64,000 bases of DNA from contig NC_080717.1 of assembly GCF_019097595.1 (NCBI RefSeq), positions 13,262,336 to 13,326,335 of the forward strand, written 5' to 3'. The notes beneath the pieces are model-generated. The model was not told where the DNA came from. It worked only from the letters and a program-made list of their open reading frames with translations, and searched no databases. Position numbers and translations under genes: made by a program. Below are positions 12,710 to 24,220 of the stretch, one piece after another; positions within the stretch are counted from its first letter, which is position 1, and each line of letters starts with the position of its first letter. The stretch comes from Hemibagrus wyckioides. Taxonomy: Eukaryota > Chordata > Actinopteri > Siluriformes > Bagridae.

Positions 12710-12763
<54 letters not shown>

Positions 12764-12785
12764 TAAGAGTATATATATATACTCT
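12646..12785. repeat. (TA)n tract with two copies of ATTCTAAGAG
   Basis: Two (TA)n blocks each end in ATTCTAAGAGTATATAT (ATTCTAAGAG at 12701 and 12760), giving a period of 59 bases. It replaces the expected 3' end of the RTE-like LINE. Confidence 0.93.
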
Positions 12786-12877
12786 TTAAACACAAGGCAG
12801 GTGCTAGCTGAACTTTGCTACCTGTGCTAAGTTTTGCATTATTTGATAACTGGAGCAATTAGGTCAGTGTCTACATC

Positions 12878-13045
12878 ATGGCAAGAAAAAAGGCATCAGC
12901 AATGAACTTGCTGCTTATCAAGCTAGTAATTGTTATAAGGCCATTTCCACACTATTTGAAATTCATTCTACAGAAAGAGGGATTGTTGCCAGACAGATGT
13001 TCCTGCCAGGAGTGAGAATCCCAGCAAATTTAGTCCAAAAGATGA
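12878..13045 (+). pseudogene. Tc1-like transposase N-terminal fragment
   Basis: The frame begins near ATGGCAAGAAAAAAGGCATC and, with a frameshift, reads a helix-turn-helix-like piece (CYKAISTLFEIH) followed by an (A)RS..PSKFSPK block, the linker between the two DNA-binding helices of Tc1 transposases. Only about 50 codons remain. Confidence 0.5.
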
Positions 13046-13200
13046 AACAGAAAATATACCATCAAGACTGGTAGAGCCAATCAGACTCCAGGACTGTTTT
13101 TATCATGCGGACTGGGAGATGTTTTGGTCCGCCTGCAATGTTTACATATATTTTCATCAGGAACTGTTTAATGTCTGCAAGGAGTGTTGTGAAGTTCATG
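13046..13200 (+). pseudogene. short Rex1-like LINE fragment
   Basis: It translates as PIRLQDCFYHADWEMFWSA. The LQDCF..TDW.MF pattern is the post-endonuclease linker seen also in LINE-E of this window (ISALQDCF at about 55130-55150). Confidence 0.5.
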
Positions 13201-14580
13201 CCTTGATGAGTCAGAGCCGTTTTGGTGACCCAAGGGAGACCTACACAAGTTTCAAGTTTGTTCTTATTTTAAATATAATGAAATTCTTATGCTACATTTA
13301 CAGAAATGCACTCTTATTTGTGTCAGTCCGGATGTGTAAATCACATTGTGAATACTCTTTCTGTAAATAAAAAATTAGAGTATTTGGTTTTAATTTAGCA
13401 CTTTCCTGTAAACTAAAATGATATTTTCATCTAAAAATAGTTGCCACTTTAGAGTATGGGGTCAAGGTTTTCTTTCATTGTAAGCTGCAGTAATATCAGG
13501 CTGGGACACAGCAATTTTACTACTTTACTGTATGTGCTTGCTGCACTTAGTGAAACCAAAAATCTACATAGGTCTCTAATAATGCATGCTGTACTGCGGT
13601 CTGCTTGCTGTGCTGTAATTGGACAACTTTTTTTTTTTTTTTAATACCAGTAACCAGAAATGTGACAATGTATTGGAGTAGAAAATAAGATATGTTACTT
13701 CAAAATGTAGTTCAGTGAAAGTAAAAAGTCTCAAAAAATGTTATATTTTATTAAAATACAGATACTTGAAAAAGATACTTAAGTACAGTAATGAATTACA
13801 TTTACTTTGTTACTGCTCACTACTACTGTTTACAATATATGTCCTGGCAGAACTACAGATCTACTAGCAAGCTGTGTTTGTTCAAATGAAACATTACTGC
13901 CAATACATCCTGTGTAATACATGAAATCATAGGATCTATGTTCTGCCTTTTTGGTTGGGCCCTTAGTATTTCTACCCTTCATTCTCTGTAATACTATAAT
14001 GCTGAATCAAGGCCTTATTTTTCTATGGTTACATGTTGATTTCATTGGTGCTAATGTTCTGCCACCAGGATCCTCTATTTCCTTCAAATATAGGTAATAT
14101 CTGCACAGACAGCCCTGTCCGTTATGGTTTGAAATCAAAGATGACTATAGATATAGATTTCAGTATTAATTCCTATTGTTTAAATCTATGTGTGTTAAAC
14201 AACTTTGCTGGTAGCCCACCTAATTTTTTGTTTAGTAAAAGTATTGTAACAGATTGTCTCGAGCTAAAGATATATTACATTTAATATTTGATTGCATATC
14301 CCTTGCTTGCAAATACTGCAGGCTAGCAACAGATCTCAAATTGTTTGTCATCAACTGTGGTTGTTTCCTTAGGTTACCTGTTTGTTGTTAATACACCAAT
14401 GGTTCCTTTCTGTTTAGAACATCCTGAATTGTGTTATTGACAATGTCCAATGCCGGTGCAATTTCTCCCATAGACAGCTAACTGGACTTTGTAACAGCAA
14501 ATGTAGTCCTCATAAGTGTAACCCAGGGCTCAAACCATGAATAGACATTCAGAGATATGGCATCTCAAAGTAGTTGTAAA
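13201..14580. other. AT-rich intron, nothing recognised
   Basis: A T-run lies at 13628-13643. No frame with family features and no element ends were seen. Confidence 0.5.
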
Positions 14581-14584
14581 GTAA

Positions 14585-15010
14585 CAAAGTAACACCTCCC
14601 AAAGTTGCAACACCTCCCAAAGTTCGGAAAAAACTCCTGCATAAGGGCCTGCAATTTTCCCAATGTATGGCAAACACTTTATTATGGAGGAAAACAGGAA
14701 TGTCAGAAAAACTCACAAATACACAAAATAACACTGGGAAAACACAATCAAAAAGACAATGCGAAAACACACAGGAGGTACCGGGTGTCACAAACCACAA
14801 AACAGGTACAGACAAGAACTCTGACAAAGGTAGACAAAGAATGAGCAACAAAGAACACTAAATAATGGGTATATGTAGGAAAGCTAATCAGGGGAAAATT
14901 GGAAACAGATGAGGACAAAAGGCAGGAGCAGAGCAGGTGGGGCAGAGAACACATGGTGGAACATAAACCAAAGCACATGAGACAAAGAAAGTAAACAAAG
15001 GCATAAAAAC
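14585..15010 (-). mobile_element. gypsy-type LTR (3' LTR of the minus-strand relic)
   Basis: On the minus strand the sequence is T-rich and pyrimidine-rich, with TATATACCCATTATTTAG, followed about 190 bases later by AATAAAGTG. These are in the order of a promoter and a polyadenylation signal in an LTR. Pol fragments of the same sense lie upstream (15.7-16.6 kb). The exact ends are not fixed and no second LTR was found. Confidence 0.5.
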
Positions 15011-15700
15011 TAGTCTTTTTGTCAAAACGGGAAGCATTTGAGCAGCTCCTGACTAGGACCTCTCTCTAAGGCACAGCAATGAAAGTGAAGCGATGTCAAC
15101 CACAGAGAAGGACTAGACTGTCATGAGGATGTCGTCAAGGATTTCCATGAACAGATGACAAAATGACCCCTTGCCAGCCCAGAACAGGTCCAGGATGGCA
15201 AGTTTGGACATCCACCATCAGAAAATTCCACTGGGTCTGTATTGGCTCAGTCTTTCTGTCAGAGAAAAAAAATTAAGCCTCCCAAAGTGGGGATTAAATG
15301 TGGGTCTCTAGCATGAAAGCCTGTGATTCTCCAAATGTACAGAGTTCAGACCCAAATGCAGGATTAAAACTGACAAAAGCCAATTTTCTGTTTTAATTGT
15401 GAACGTGCACATAGTGCCCATCTTCTAACATGGGTGGGCAAGAGGCATACTCAAAGTTCACTGTGCTATCGACAATGGTTATGAAACTACACCCCCCATA
15501 TCAGAAGCACCATACTGATTCTAGCAGATGTCACACTTTAGATATTCAGTACATTTTTTGCAGAGTAATCAACATGGCTAGTCAATCTCAGCACAACATA
15601 CACAAATTCTCAATTTGTGGGTGGGGGGGTCACTAGCAGGTTAGAACTTGAGCTGAATCTGCAGGTGAATGCACCAATGGGCCCCCACACAAAACTGCTT
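15011..15700 (-). pseudogene. gypsy relic, unreadable 3' internal part
   Basis: This lies between the LTR-like block and the readable RT. No integrase motif survives; a large deletion is likely. Confidence 0.35.
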
Positions 15701-15719
15701 TTACCTATCATCTATCACT

Positions 15720-16300
15720 TAAATGGTTCTGTCCATTAGACAGATCAGATCTTGCACCCTCTTTTTATTGATGTCAGTCAGTGGGCTGGTGATGTCTAAA
15801 AAATTACATACAAACCTTCTATAATTCCTGGCCAGCAACAGCACTGCTCCACCCCCTGTTCGGTCTTGGGCAGGCCACAATCACTGCTGTCTTTCCAAAT
15901 ACTGCAGTTCTACACACCCAATTGCATGCTCTTTTGGTTTCACTGAGAGTCCTGCCCATCTCAAGGATCTTAGGACATCCCTCAGATGTTCTCACTCATT
16001 ATTAGAAATGATTACATCATCCATATAAGCAGCAGTATATATACAGTACGTTTTGTGATCGTCCATAAAACATTGAAATGTTGTTGGGACTCCAATAAGA
16101 CAAACTGTTGTTTGTCAGTTTTCTAGAAAAGATATTAGATTGATGGGAATCTGCAAATAGCCCTTGGTTAAGTCCAGTGTTGTTTAAAAATGATGCATGC
16201 CTAACCAATCGAGCATTTCATCAATGCAAGGCCTCAGATATATGTCAAATTTAGACACTATGTTGACACAAACACCAAGAGCACTGTGCTCCAATCACTG
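15720..16300 (-). pseudogene. gypsy reverse transcriptase fragment
   Basis: Across several frameshifts the minus strand gives LRPCIDEMLDWLG, TLDLTKGY.QIP (first catalytic Asp at about 16170-16190), a GVPTTFQCFMDD block and YTAAYMDDVIISNNE (the Y-x-DD box, about 16005-16040). It then gives LRDVLRSLRWAGLSVK and a damaged thumb near 15750-15830 with a SPLTDINKK-like piece. This order is that of Ty3/gypsy RT, as in fish Barthez-like elements. Confidence 0.75.
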
Positions 16301-16416
16301 TGAATACAAATCCTGGCAACCTGGGATCGCTTGGACATACCTTTAGTCCCAGCCCTACTATTGCCAGACTCACAGGGACCACCTCTCTCCATTGTTTCAG
16401 GACTGAGGTGGTGTGT

Positions 16417-16638
16417 TTAAACATTTGACACCAATGCCTGAAACCCTCTCCAGTTCATCCCAAAAACTAGTGTATCAGTGAGGCAAGGACAAACCGCCAT
16501 TTCTACATAATGTTTTTGCAGCTGGAATTTAATTGTGACTGGCACCAGGCAATGTTCATGATCATCACTGTGCAATCTCTCACCTTCACCAATACTTCCC
16601 TCTAAGGGGACAAGCAGACACAAAACATTTTTAGTCAT
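16417..16638 (-). pseudogene. gypsy protease C-terminal fragment
   Basis: The minus-strand frame ends VCPCLTDTLVFGMNWRGF, which fits the P..vvlGrdW end of gypsy proteases. It lies directly upstream of the RT in the element's sense. The DTG-type active site is not readable. Confidence 0.55.
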
Positions 16639-16639
16639 C

Positions 16640-17480
16640 TAAAGAACAGCTGCTTTTCAGTTTTCCTTACATTCACATTAATGCATATTTCATTAGTCAC
16701 TTTTTCTATTGAAATACTAGGTATAAAATAGTCTTCTGCCATTTTATGTATCAAAAATAAAGAGTTACGCAGCTTGAGTTACCTCTTCAGCTGCTTAAGC
16801 ATTTTAGAGATCCATGAAAGATACCAGTTGTCATAACAAAACCAATTTTTGTCTAATAACTTTCTTTACATCTTCTCCCCCTCTCTTCTTCAGTAATATT
16901 CTTTCTGAACTGTTGAATTTCTGGCCTTCTGTGTTTTCTACTGACTGCCAAAAGCAAAACAATTTCAAAATTTACATGACATAAATTCTGCATGTATTTT
17001 TCACTATCTTCGTTACCATCTTGTGTAATCAAAACAGTTTTGCCTCTCCATTGCCCATTGTAGGATTTCTCCTTACTTCTTTCTTTGAGGCCCCTACTGA
17101 CGTTGATCATTCTATCTGCATATTCAGATAAATAATTGTCATTAATTAAAGTGCTTTGCTTATGAAGTATGTCCAGGGTGTGTGTATTCAGTCATAGTAG
17201 AGTTGTTATTCCCAGTCCAACAGTCTTTACAGGATCTTTTTTTTTTCTATCTTTGCACCACAATAAAAAAGCCTTCCTTTTAGGCCGTAAGGTGAAGCAG
17301 CTTTTCGTTTCATTCCATTCCCATATATGGGGCACTAAACTCTGCATTCCAATAAAAAGATCTATTGGTTAAGAATGAAAAAATAAAAGTTCTCCGTCTG
17401 TAATCCTGCAGTTTATTTTTTATAAGTGTTTAAAGTCGGCAATAGTTCCATCCTTGTGTAATCATTTTTTTGCTCGGGAG
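16640..17480. other. intron, nothing recognised
   Basis: An 85-codon minus-strand frame (16853-17110) is lysine/arginine-rich but matches no family I know. Confidence 0.4.
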
Positions 17481-17560
17481 TGATGCAGCTTCATCACGTG
17501 CCTCCCGCTAGACCAGTGAGGTTGCCTAACATTGGAACGACATGTAAACATGAGTTCAAG

Positions 17561-19692
17561 ATGGCAGCACCCTTGTTGTCACTATTGGATGAAATTACTG
17601 CCAGACCTCCACCAAAAGTCAGTAAAAAGGTTTATAAACAATGCTATATGCATCTCACGTCCGTAAAGAAGGAAGAAAAGAAGTTTACACGCACGTGATG
17701 GGATACATTTAGAAACAGCATCAAACAGTGGCTTGGTTTACAGGGTGAGAGTCAGAGAATAGCAGAAACATACAAACATTGTCTAGAAATCGAGTTTGAC
17801 AATATTCCTGAAGACACTGGGTTTCACTCCACTTGCTACAGGCGTTTCATTGACAAAAAGTGCTTGGATTCGGCCGAGAAATGGGTCACACGGCGTCCTG
17901 AAGCTGGAGATGCTCACAAAGGCCAGTCTGTGTCATCGGGTAGTAGTACCTGGACAACTTATTGTCCGACAAAGAAACTTAGGTCCAGTATGGGCCTGCC
18001 AGTAGCTTGTTCAGGTCCTGTGCTTCCTGCCTTGTGCATTATTTACAAGAAAATGGAGAAGTACATTACTGTGGCAGGCAAACGACAAAAGGACCATCTT
18101 TCACAAGCAGAAACGTTGTCAGCAGGTAAGTAAAAGCAAAGTACACACACAAGCACAGGTTTGAACTTTGAAGTTATATGTCATATGCTGAGAAACCATT
18201 TCAACTAACTTTCAAATACTAATATTTATTGTACAGTCAGAGTCAGATTGTTTTGCATACAAATAATGCATGAACTGTCAGAATTGTTTAAAAGTCTTTA
18301 CTTGATTTATTATTTAATATTTATTAGTATTTATTAATATTGAACATCATTATATATATCTGTGTGTTTTATTTGCAGGCCAGCTGCTGAAAGCAGCTGA
18401 GATGAAGGAAGACACTAGCATTCTTGTGCATATACAAGACAAAGACTGTGTGTCTCTGGAAGTGCGATATCACAAGTCCTGTTACAAACAGTACACCAGG
18501 TTCTTGACAAAGTCTACTGGAACAGTTACTCAGACCTCAGTATAAGTATTAAAAATGTAGAACGGTCACGCAGAGCTTGTGGTAGCACACAACTGATGGA
18601 AATTTATGGACGGGATCAAAAGACACCAACACAATGGAAAAAGTTTCTATCAGATGGAACAAACAAAGAAGCACTGGCAGAATTCCTCTATGTTATGTGG
18701 CAAGATGCTGATCTTACAACTTTAGGCAAGGATTTAAGCTTTTACATAGCACATGGAGACCTTTGTCACTGTGTGGCTGTAACGGGTTTACAAACTTTCA
18801 GTGCTGTTGAAGATCTCACTTGGGATCACGAGGAATGTGACACCAGGTTGTTTTTTCATGCACAACATGCTGCACAGGAACTGTAGTCATCAAGAGCCCT
18901 GATACTGATGTGGCAGTGATTGCATTAAGTCTGCATCCAGATTTACCATGTAGATTGTATTTTTTCACTGGGGTTGGCAACAAAACAAGGATCATTGACT
19001 TATCTAAGGTGTCATCAGCTCTTGGCACCAGTGTTTGGCACTTATTGGTATCCATACCTTCTCTGGCTGTGACTCTACAAGTGCCTTTTATGGCAAAGGA
19101 AAAAAAAAGTCATTTTCTGTTGCTTGTGAGAAAGAGAAATACCTGACTGCATTAAGAAATCTGGGTAGCAGTTTTAGCTTGGACCAGTCTACCTTTGAAG
19201 TACTTTGCAAATATGTGTGTCACCTATATGGCCAGCCATGTGCCAAAAGTGTGAGCGATGCAAGATACAAAGCATTCTGCATGGCATCGTCAGCTTTGCC
19301 AGAACGATCCATGCCTCCAACAAGTGATGCCCTGTACCAACACTGCAAAAGGGCAAACTACCAAGCAGCCATAATGAGACATTCTCTTAAAGGTATAATG
19401 TGTGCCCCTTCACCTGTTGGCAATGGATGGCACCTTGAGGATGGGGAGTTAACAGTGACCTGGATGACTAGAAATCTGGCCCCCCGAAAGTGTGTTGCAG
19501 GTTGTCAACTGCAGTTGCAAACAAAGCAAATGTGAGACTGGAAGATGTTCCTGTATGTCTGCAAAATTGTCTTGTACAGATTTATGTCGGTGCCACAATT
19601 GTGCAAATGTTTCCCAGGAAACAGAGGAAAGAACTATGTGGGATGATGGCTGTGATGATAGTGATAGGGATGTTAGTGATGAGGAATGTTGA
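17561..19692 (+). pseudogene. broken two-or-more-exon gene of an unnamed family: paired His-Cys sites, XPG/PIN-like core, Cys-rich tail
   Basis: An ATG at 17561 opens a frame with one in-frame TGA at codon 46 (17696). It runs to a GTAAGT donor at 18126 and resumes after TTATTTGCAG at 18379 without loss of frame. This first part has two similar sites, FHSTCYRRF and YHKSCYKQY, that look zinc-binding. The middle (18560-19430, two frameshifts near 18875 and 19035) reads HEECDTRLFFHAQHAA, VVIKSPDTDVAVIALSL and ALIGIHTFSGCDSTSAFYGK. The tail (19492-19692) reads NCSCKQSKCETGRCSCMSAK then CTDLCRCHNC. I recognise the family as an uncharacterised one repeated in fish and invertebrate genomes. The acidic motifs recall the XPG-I/FEN nuclease core, which is inference. 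AATAAAG follows at 20078. The break pattern shows a dead copy. Confidence 0.7.
18126..18378 (+). other. intron of the XPG/PIN-like pseudogene
   Basis: It starts GTAAGTAAAAG, ends TTATTTGCAG, and its removal keeps the frame (GCA G / GC CAG). It shows that the copy is not a processed retrocopy. Confidence 0.8.
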
Positions 19693-20935
19693 GCTGGGTC
19701 ATATTTCAGGTTCATTGGAGCAGTAATGAATCTGCTGTAAAATTGTGGCATTATTGAAAAATCAGGGCAGCAGGGCAGAATTTTGAGTCATTTCACTCAA
19801 CTTGGCCCAAAGAGTGTTTTTATTTTTACTTTTCTCTGATTACTCAGTGCCTACTGAAAATTTTGATGTATAAAACATCACTTTTTTTTTTTAAATAAAA
19901 ATTTCTATGTTCAATTTTGTTTGATGCCAATCTGTGAAGTTGAATTCTGTTTTGTACAAATTTGCCCCAGTCTTTATTCACACTTCCGTAGACTAATGTA
20001 CCAATACTTGTCTCAAATGTGTGTGCACATGTAAAAATGTGAGTTTGACATATATTTTGTGTTGCTGTGAGGCATAATAATAAAGTTACAGGCTAAATTA
20101 GCAGCATAAGATTTTTGTTTTTTATGAATTCACAATTTTATACATTTATGCATCCTGACAAAAAACTGCAGGATTTTTTGTGGAGAACCTTTAACATAAA
20201 ATCCATAAGGGTGTTGTCTATCCAGAAATTCATTTAAAAAGTAGTGCCCAGGAGTGGGAACGAAAATCACTTTCTAGCCACTTTTTCCTAGTTCACCTTA
20301 TGGCCTATTTCCACGTGAATGCCTCTTTCAATGAGATACAGACAGGCATTTACAAATCACATGCTTGACAGCTGACAGAAGGTCTCACTGGTCTTTGTGT
20401 TTTGTGAGATGTGCTCTGGATGTGACATGAATGTGAATATATAATCCAGATTTGCTTGTCTTAGCCTGACCTGCTTTGATTTTTTTCTTTACTCCAGAAA
20501 TTTTTATTTATTATTTAATTATCAGGGTCTCTTTCTGTTCTCCCCCACCATTCGCATTCTTTTAATTTTGCTTATGATTTTACATTTACTGTTTATGGTT
20601 ATTGAATATGTTCATTGAACATGTTTGTTGCATATATTAGTATTCCAACCGCTTTACTATTGAAATAATTATCATTAAATAAACACCTGTGATCATGACA
20701 AACCTGTAAAGAGATTTCCTAAAAATCTAACTAAAATTAAAGGATTGAACAAAATTAAATAGTGCCAGTAGTTGTATTCTTATGTTTTTTGTGGATTTAC
20801 ACAATTTTTACAGCAACATTCATTCAATTAAGAGCTATCTACTGTATTATTAAAATATTATTTCTCAATTTATGAGGGTTTTATTGATGGTGAAGCAAGT
20901 ATACAGCTTTTTCTGTGTACACCCTTACTGACCAA
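19693..20935. other. AT-rich flank of the pseudogene, possibly its 3' UTR
   Basis: It contains AATAAAAA near 19890 and AATAAAG at 20078. Nothing else is recognised. Confidence 0.4.
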
Positions 20936-20939
20936 ATCA

Positions 20940-22122
20940 CATTTACATTTCTGGCATTTGGTAGGTGCCTTTATCCAGAGCGACTTACAATTTTATTTTC
21001 ATTGTATACAACTGAGCTATTGAGGGGTAAGGGCCTTGCTCAACAGCCCAGCAGTGGCAGCTTGGTGTACTTGGGAAATCACAACCATGGGCATCATATG
21101 CCATTTCTACTCAGTCCCCCTAAAAATTCTGTGATTCTCCATAAAATGTACACAAATTCGTGATCGCCTTAGTCTCCTTTAAATTTCATATGGAAACGGC
21201 GGCAGACTTCGGCTCCTCCCCGTCTTTCAGCTCGTTCTTCAATCCGCAGACCGTGGTGTTGCAGAGTGAGGATCAGAGGAGAAGACAAGGTGTGTGTTTT
21301 TTGGTAGATTGTTATAATATCTGCATCTGCGCAGTTCTTATTCATGAATACAGTTTACAAAATGCCATGGGGGGTAATCGGTTTACTGTAAGTTTTCGCT
21401 GTGTTCACCCATCACACCACAGCTGTTTTTCCAGGGGAAATTAAGCCCTCAACACATGAACGTATAGTCTAATTTATAAAACAATCATGTTGCTGTTTTC
21501 ATTTGAAAACTTAACTTTCAATACAAAACATGTTACAGTGCATGTGGCAGAAATGAACAGAAATGATTAAAGACAGTGACAGAAAGTCACTGGAAAAACG
21601 TTGTCCCTGCTTCTCACTGACTGTCAATTTTGCTTTTTTTATTTTTATTTTTTTAACTTTTGAAAGTGAATCACAGCACCCGTTTATTCCATTGTCCAGC
21701 TTCATAGCTGTGTTGTTTATATTGCTAATATGGATAGTCAATGTAAGTTAAAAGTTATGTTGTTTTCTGGTTACATTTTTCTGTTTGAACATAGAAAGAG
21801 GTTTGTACTAAAAATGCAAACAGTAAAATTTTGTGTTTATACAGTAAGCAGGTGTGTGTGTGTGAGTGATCAGGAAGACTCATATTTGGCTTGTTCAGTA
21901 CTGAAATGTTACACATCTATGCAATACACTGGAATGCTGCAATAAGTTTACCATCCTACCCTGTTAGTCAAAGCCTACCCTGTTAATTATTTTTACTTTT
22001 TACTATTATACTCTCATTGGGCGCTGAGCCCCCCTTAAATGAAAATCCTCGAATCGCCCCTGCTCACAACCTTCCGATCAGTAGTCGGACACCTTAACCA
22101 CTAAGCACCCCCCCAGTAAAAG
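20940..22122 (-). repeat. L2-like LINE 3' end, split by a hAT-type element
   Basis: The left part (20940-21085) contains CATTTGGTAGGTGCCTTTAT and CCAGAGCGACTTACA, and the right part (22063-22122) contains CCTTCCGATCAGTAGTCGGA followed by CACCTTAACCACTAAGC. The two parts join to the normal repeat when the insert is removed. I recognise the core, read on the minus strand, as the common 3' terminus of fish L2-type LINEs. The full LINE at 22287 has the same terminus. Confidence 0.7.
21086..22062. mobile_element. non-autonomous hAT-type element
   Basis: It is flanked by the eight-base sequences ATCACAAC (21078-21085) and CTCACAAC (22063-22070), as expected for a hAT target duplication. The ends CATGGGCATC and, inverted, CAGGGGCGAT match at most positions. 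The interior has no transposase but contains a GC-rich frame starting METAADFGSS at about 21190 that ends at an AAG/GTGTGT donor-like site near 21290. Confidence 0.65.
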
Positions 22123-22286
22123 GAACTCTTGTACCATCGTCACTTAATCATGTTCCAGAAGTGCAATGCATAAAAAACACGAAGATACAGGTCAAGAGCT
22201 TCAGTTTATGTTTAAGTCAATCATCACAATGAAGAAATGTGATCTCAGTGGCTTTGACTGTGCATGGTTGTTCATGTATTTCAGAA

Positions 22287-24220
22287 GCCTACATTTACTT
22301 TTCTGGCATTTGGCAGAAGCTCTTATCCAGAGTGACGTACAAAAGTGTTTTATGTCTCCATCAATGAATATATTAACACTGGTTCAATAGGTTACAGACT
22401 TAGGACACTATTGAGTTGTTGTTTTTTTAAACATATAACAATACATAAAAACATGGAAAAATAAGAGCTAGTTTAAGTGCTTCAGGAATAGGTAGGTCTT
22501 CAGTCGTTGTTTGAAGACAGTCAGTGACTTGGCTGTACAGACATCTAGGGGAAGTTCATTCCACTACCTCAGTACCAGAACAGAGAACAGTCTAGATGTA
22601 TACCTACCCTTTACCCTGAGAGATGGTGGGACCAGTCGAGCAGTGCTAGTGGACCTGAGGGAGCGAGGTGCAGTGCGAGGTGTAATAAGATCTTTGAGTG
22701 AAGATGGTGATGGTCCATTCTTGGCTTTGTAGGCAAGCATCAGTGTTTTTAATCTGATGTGTGCAGCTACCAAAAGCCAGTGGAAGGAACACAGCAGTGG
22801 GGTGGTGTGGGAAAACTTAGGCAGGTTGAAAACAAGCCATGCAGCTGCATTTTGGATCATTTGCAGTGGACAAATTTCATTCAGAGGAAGACCTGCCAGT
22901 AAAGAGTTGCAGTAGTCCAGTCTCAAAATGACCAGAGATTGAACAAGCACTTGAATAGCCTGTGTGGATAGAAATGGTCGAATCCTTCTGATGTTGTACA
23001 GAAGCAACCGACATGAGCGTGTCACATTATCAACACGGGAGGAAAAGGACAGTTGATTGTCCATGGTTACCCCAAGGTTGTGAGTAGTGGCCGAAGGGGA
23101 AATCATCGAGTTGTTCAGAGATAATGCAAGATCCTGGGCTTGGGATGAATCACCTGGGATGACCAGCAGTTCAGTTTTGCTGGGATTGAGTTTCAGCTGA
23201 TGAGCTGTCATCCAAGATGAAGTGTCCACCAGACATGCTGGGATCTGAGCAGAAGTTATATGAGGGAGGAAAGGAGAAGATAAGTTGGGTGTCATCAGCA
23301 AAGCAGTGGTATGAAAAGCCATGTGAGGATATAACTTTGCCAAGAGAGTGAGTGTAGAGGGAGAAAAGGCGAGGACCAAGTACTGAGCCTTGTGGGAAAC
23401 TAGTAAAGTCTGCATAGAGCAGATGTCAATCCCTTCCATGTTACCTGATATGAGCGACAATCCAGGTAGGAAGCAAACCATTCCCAAGCTGTTCCACAAT
23501 TTCCAAGACTCCTGAGGGGGGACAAAAGAGTCTTGTGGTTAACTGTGTCAAATGCTGCAGAAACGTCGAGGATTAGGATGACCGATGACAGCTGGGTCGA
23601 TCTAGCAGCATGTAGTTTCTCAGTGACTGCCAAAAGGGCAAGTCTCTGTGGAATGTGCGGCTCTGAAGCCAGACGGGCTGGGATCATGGAGGTTACTCTG
23701 CAGGAGATAGTCAGACAGCCCTATTATAAACAATGTGTTCGAGAATTTTTGAAAGAAAGGAGAGAAGTGATGTCAGAGGGATCCAGATCAGGTTTTTTCA
23801 GTATGGGGATAACCCTTGCTTTCTTAAAGGCAGTTGGTACCTGACCAGATGCTATGGATCCATTGATGACTGTGGTGATGAAGGGCAGGAGGTCAGTTGA
23901 GATGGTCTGGAGCAAAGTGGAAGGGATTGGATCCAATGGGCAGGTGGTAGGATTGCAGGACTGGATGATTTGCAAAATCTCTTCTGCTGCTATGGTTGAG
24001 AGATACTTCAATGAAGGAGTAGCTGAGTCCTGACTGTGTAATGTAGATGAAGTTGGAGCAGGCATGAAGGTCTGGCAGATCTTCTCAATCTTCTCTGTGT
24101 AAAAAATGGCAAAATCTTCGGTGGTGAGGGAGGATGGAGCAGGTGGAGTCAGAAGGTTGAGTAGTGCAGAGATGATGTTGTAGAGCTTTCGGGAAGCTGA
24201 TGATCTTGTGCGATTTTTAT
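22287..24220 (-). mobile_element. L2-like LINE, RT half, 5'-truncated
   Basis: The minus-strand frames 23724-24065, 23400-23687 and 22564-23499 form one RT. Visible blocks are FKKARVIPILKKPDLDPSDI, VILILDVSAAFDTVNHKTLL (first catalytic Asp), a damaged middle with a frameshift, and then the C-terminal MDNQLSFSSRV, LLYNIRRIRPFLSTQAIQVL and LDYCNSLLAGLP. The LDYCNSLL motif is typical of L2/CR1 elements. The FADD box region near 23290 is disrupted. The 3' terminus at the left has GTACGTCACTCTGGATAAGA when read on the minus strand. The copy cannot encode a working enzyme. Confidence 0.87.

Noticed and set aside
16853..17110. 85-codon minus-strand frame as a gene
   Set aside because: It is low-complexity and basic, with no homologous pattern, start context or partner exons.
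22166..22390. 74-codon plus-strand frame
   Set aside because: Its second half is the inverted L2-like LINE 3' terminus, so it is a chance frame.
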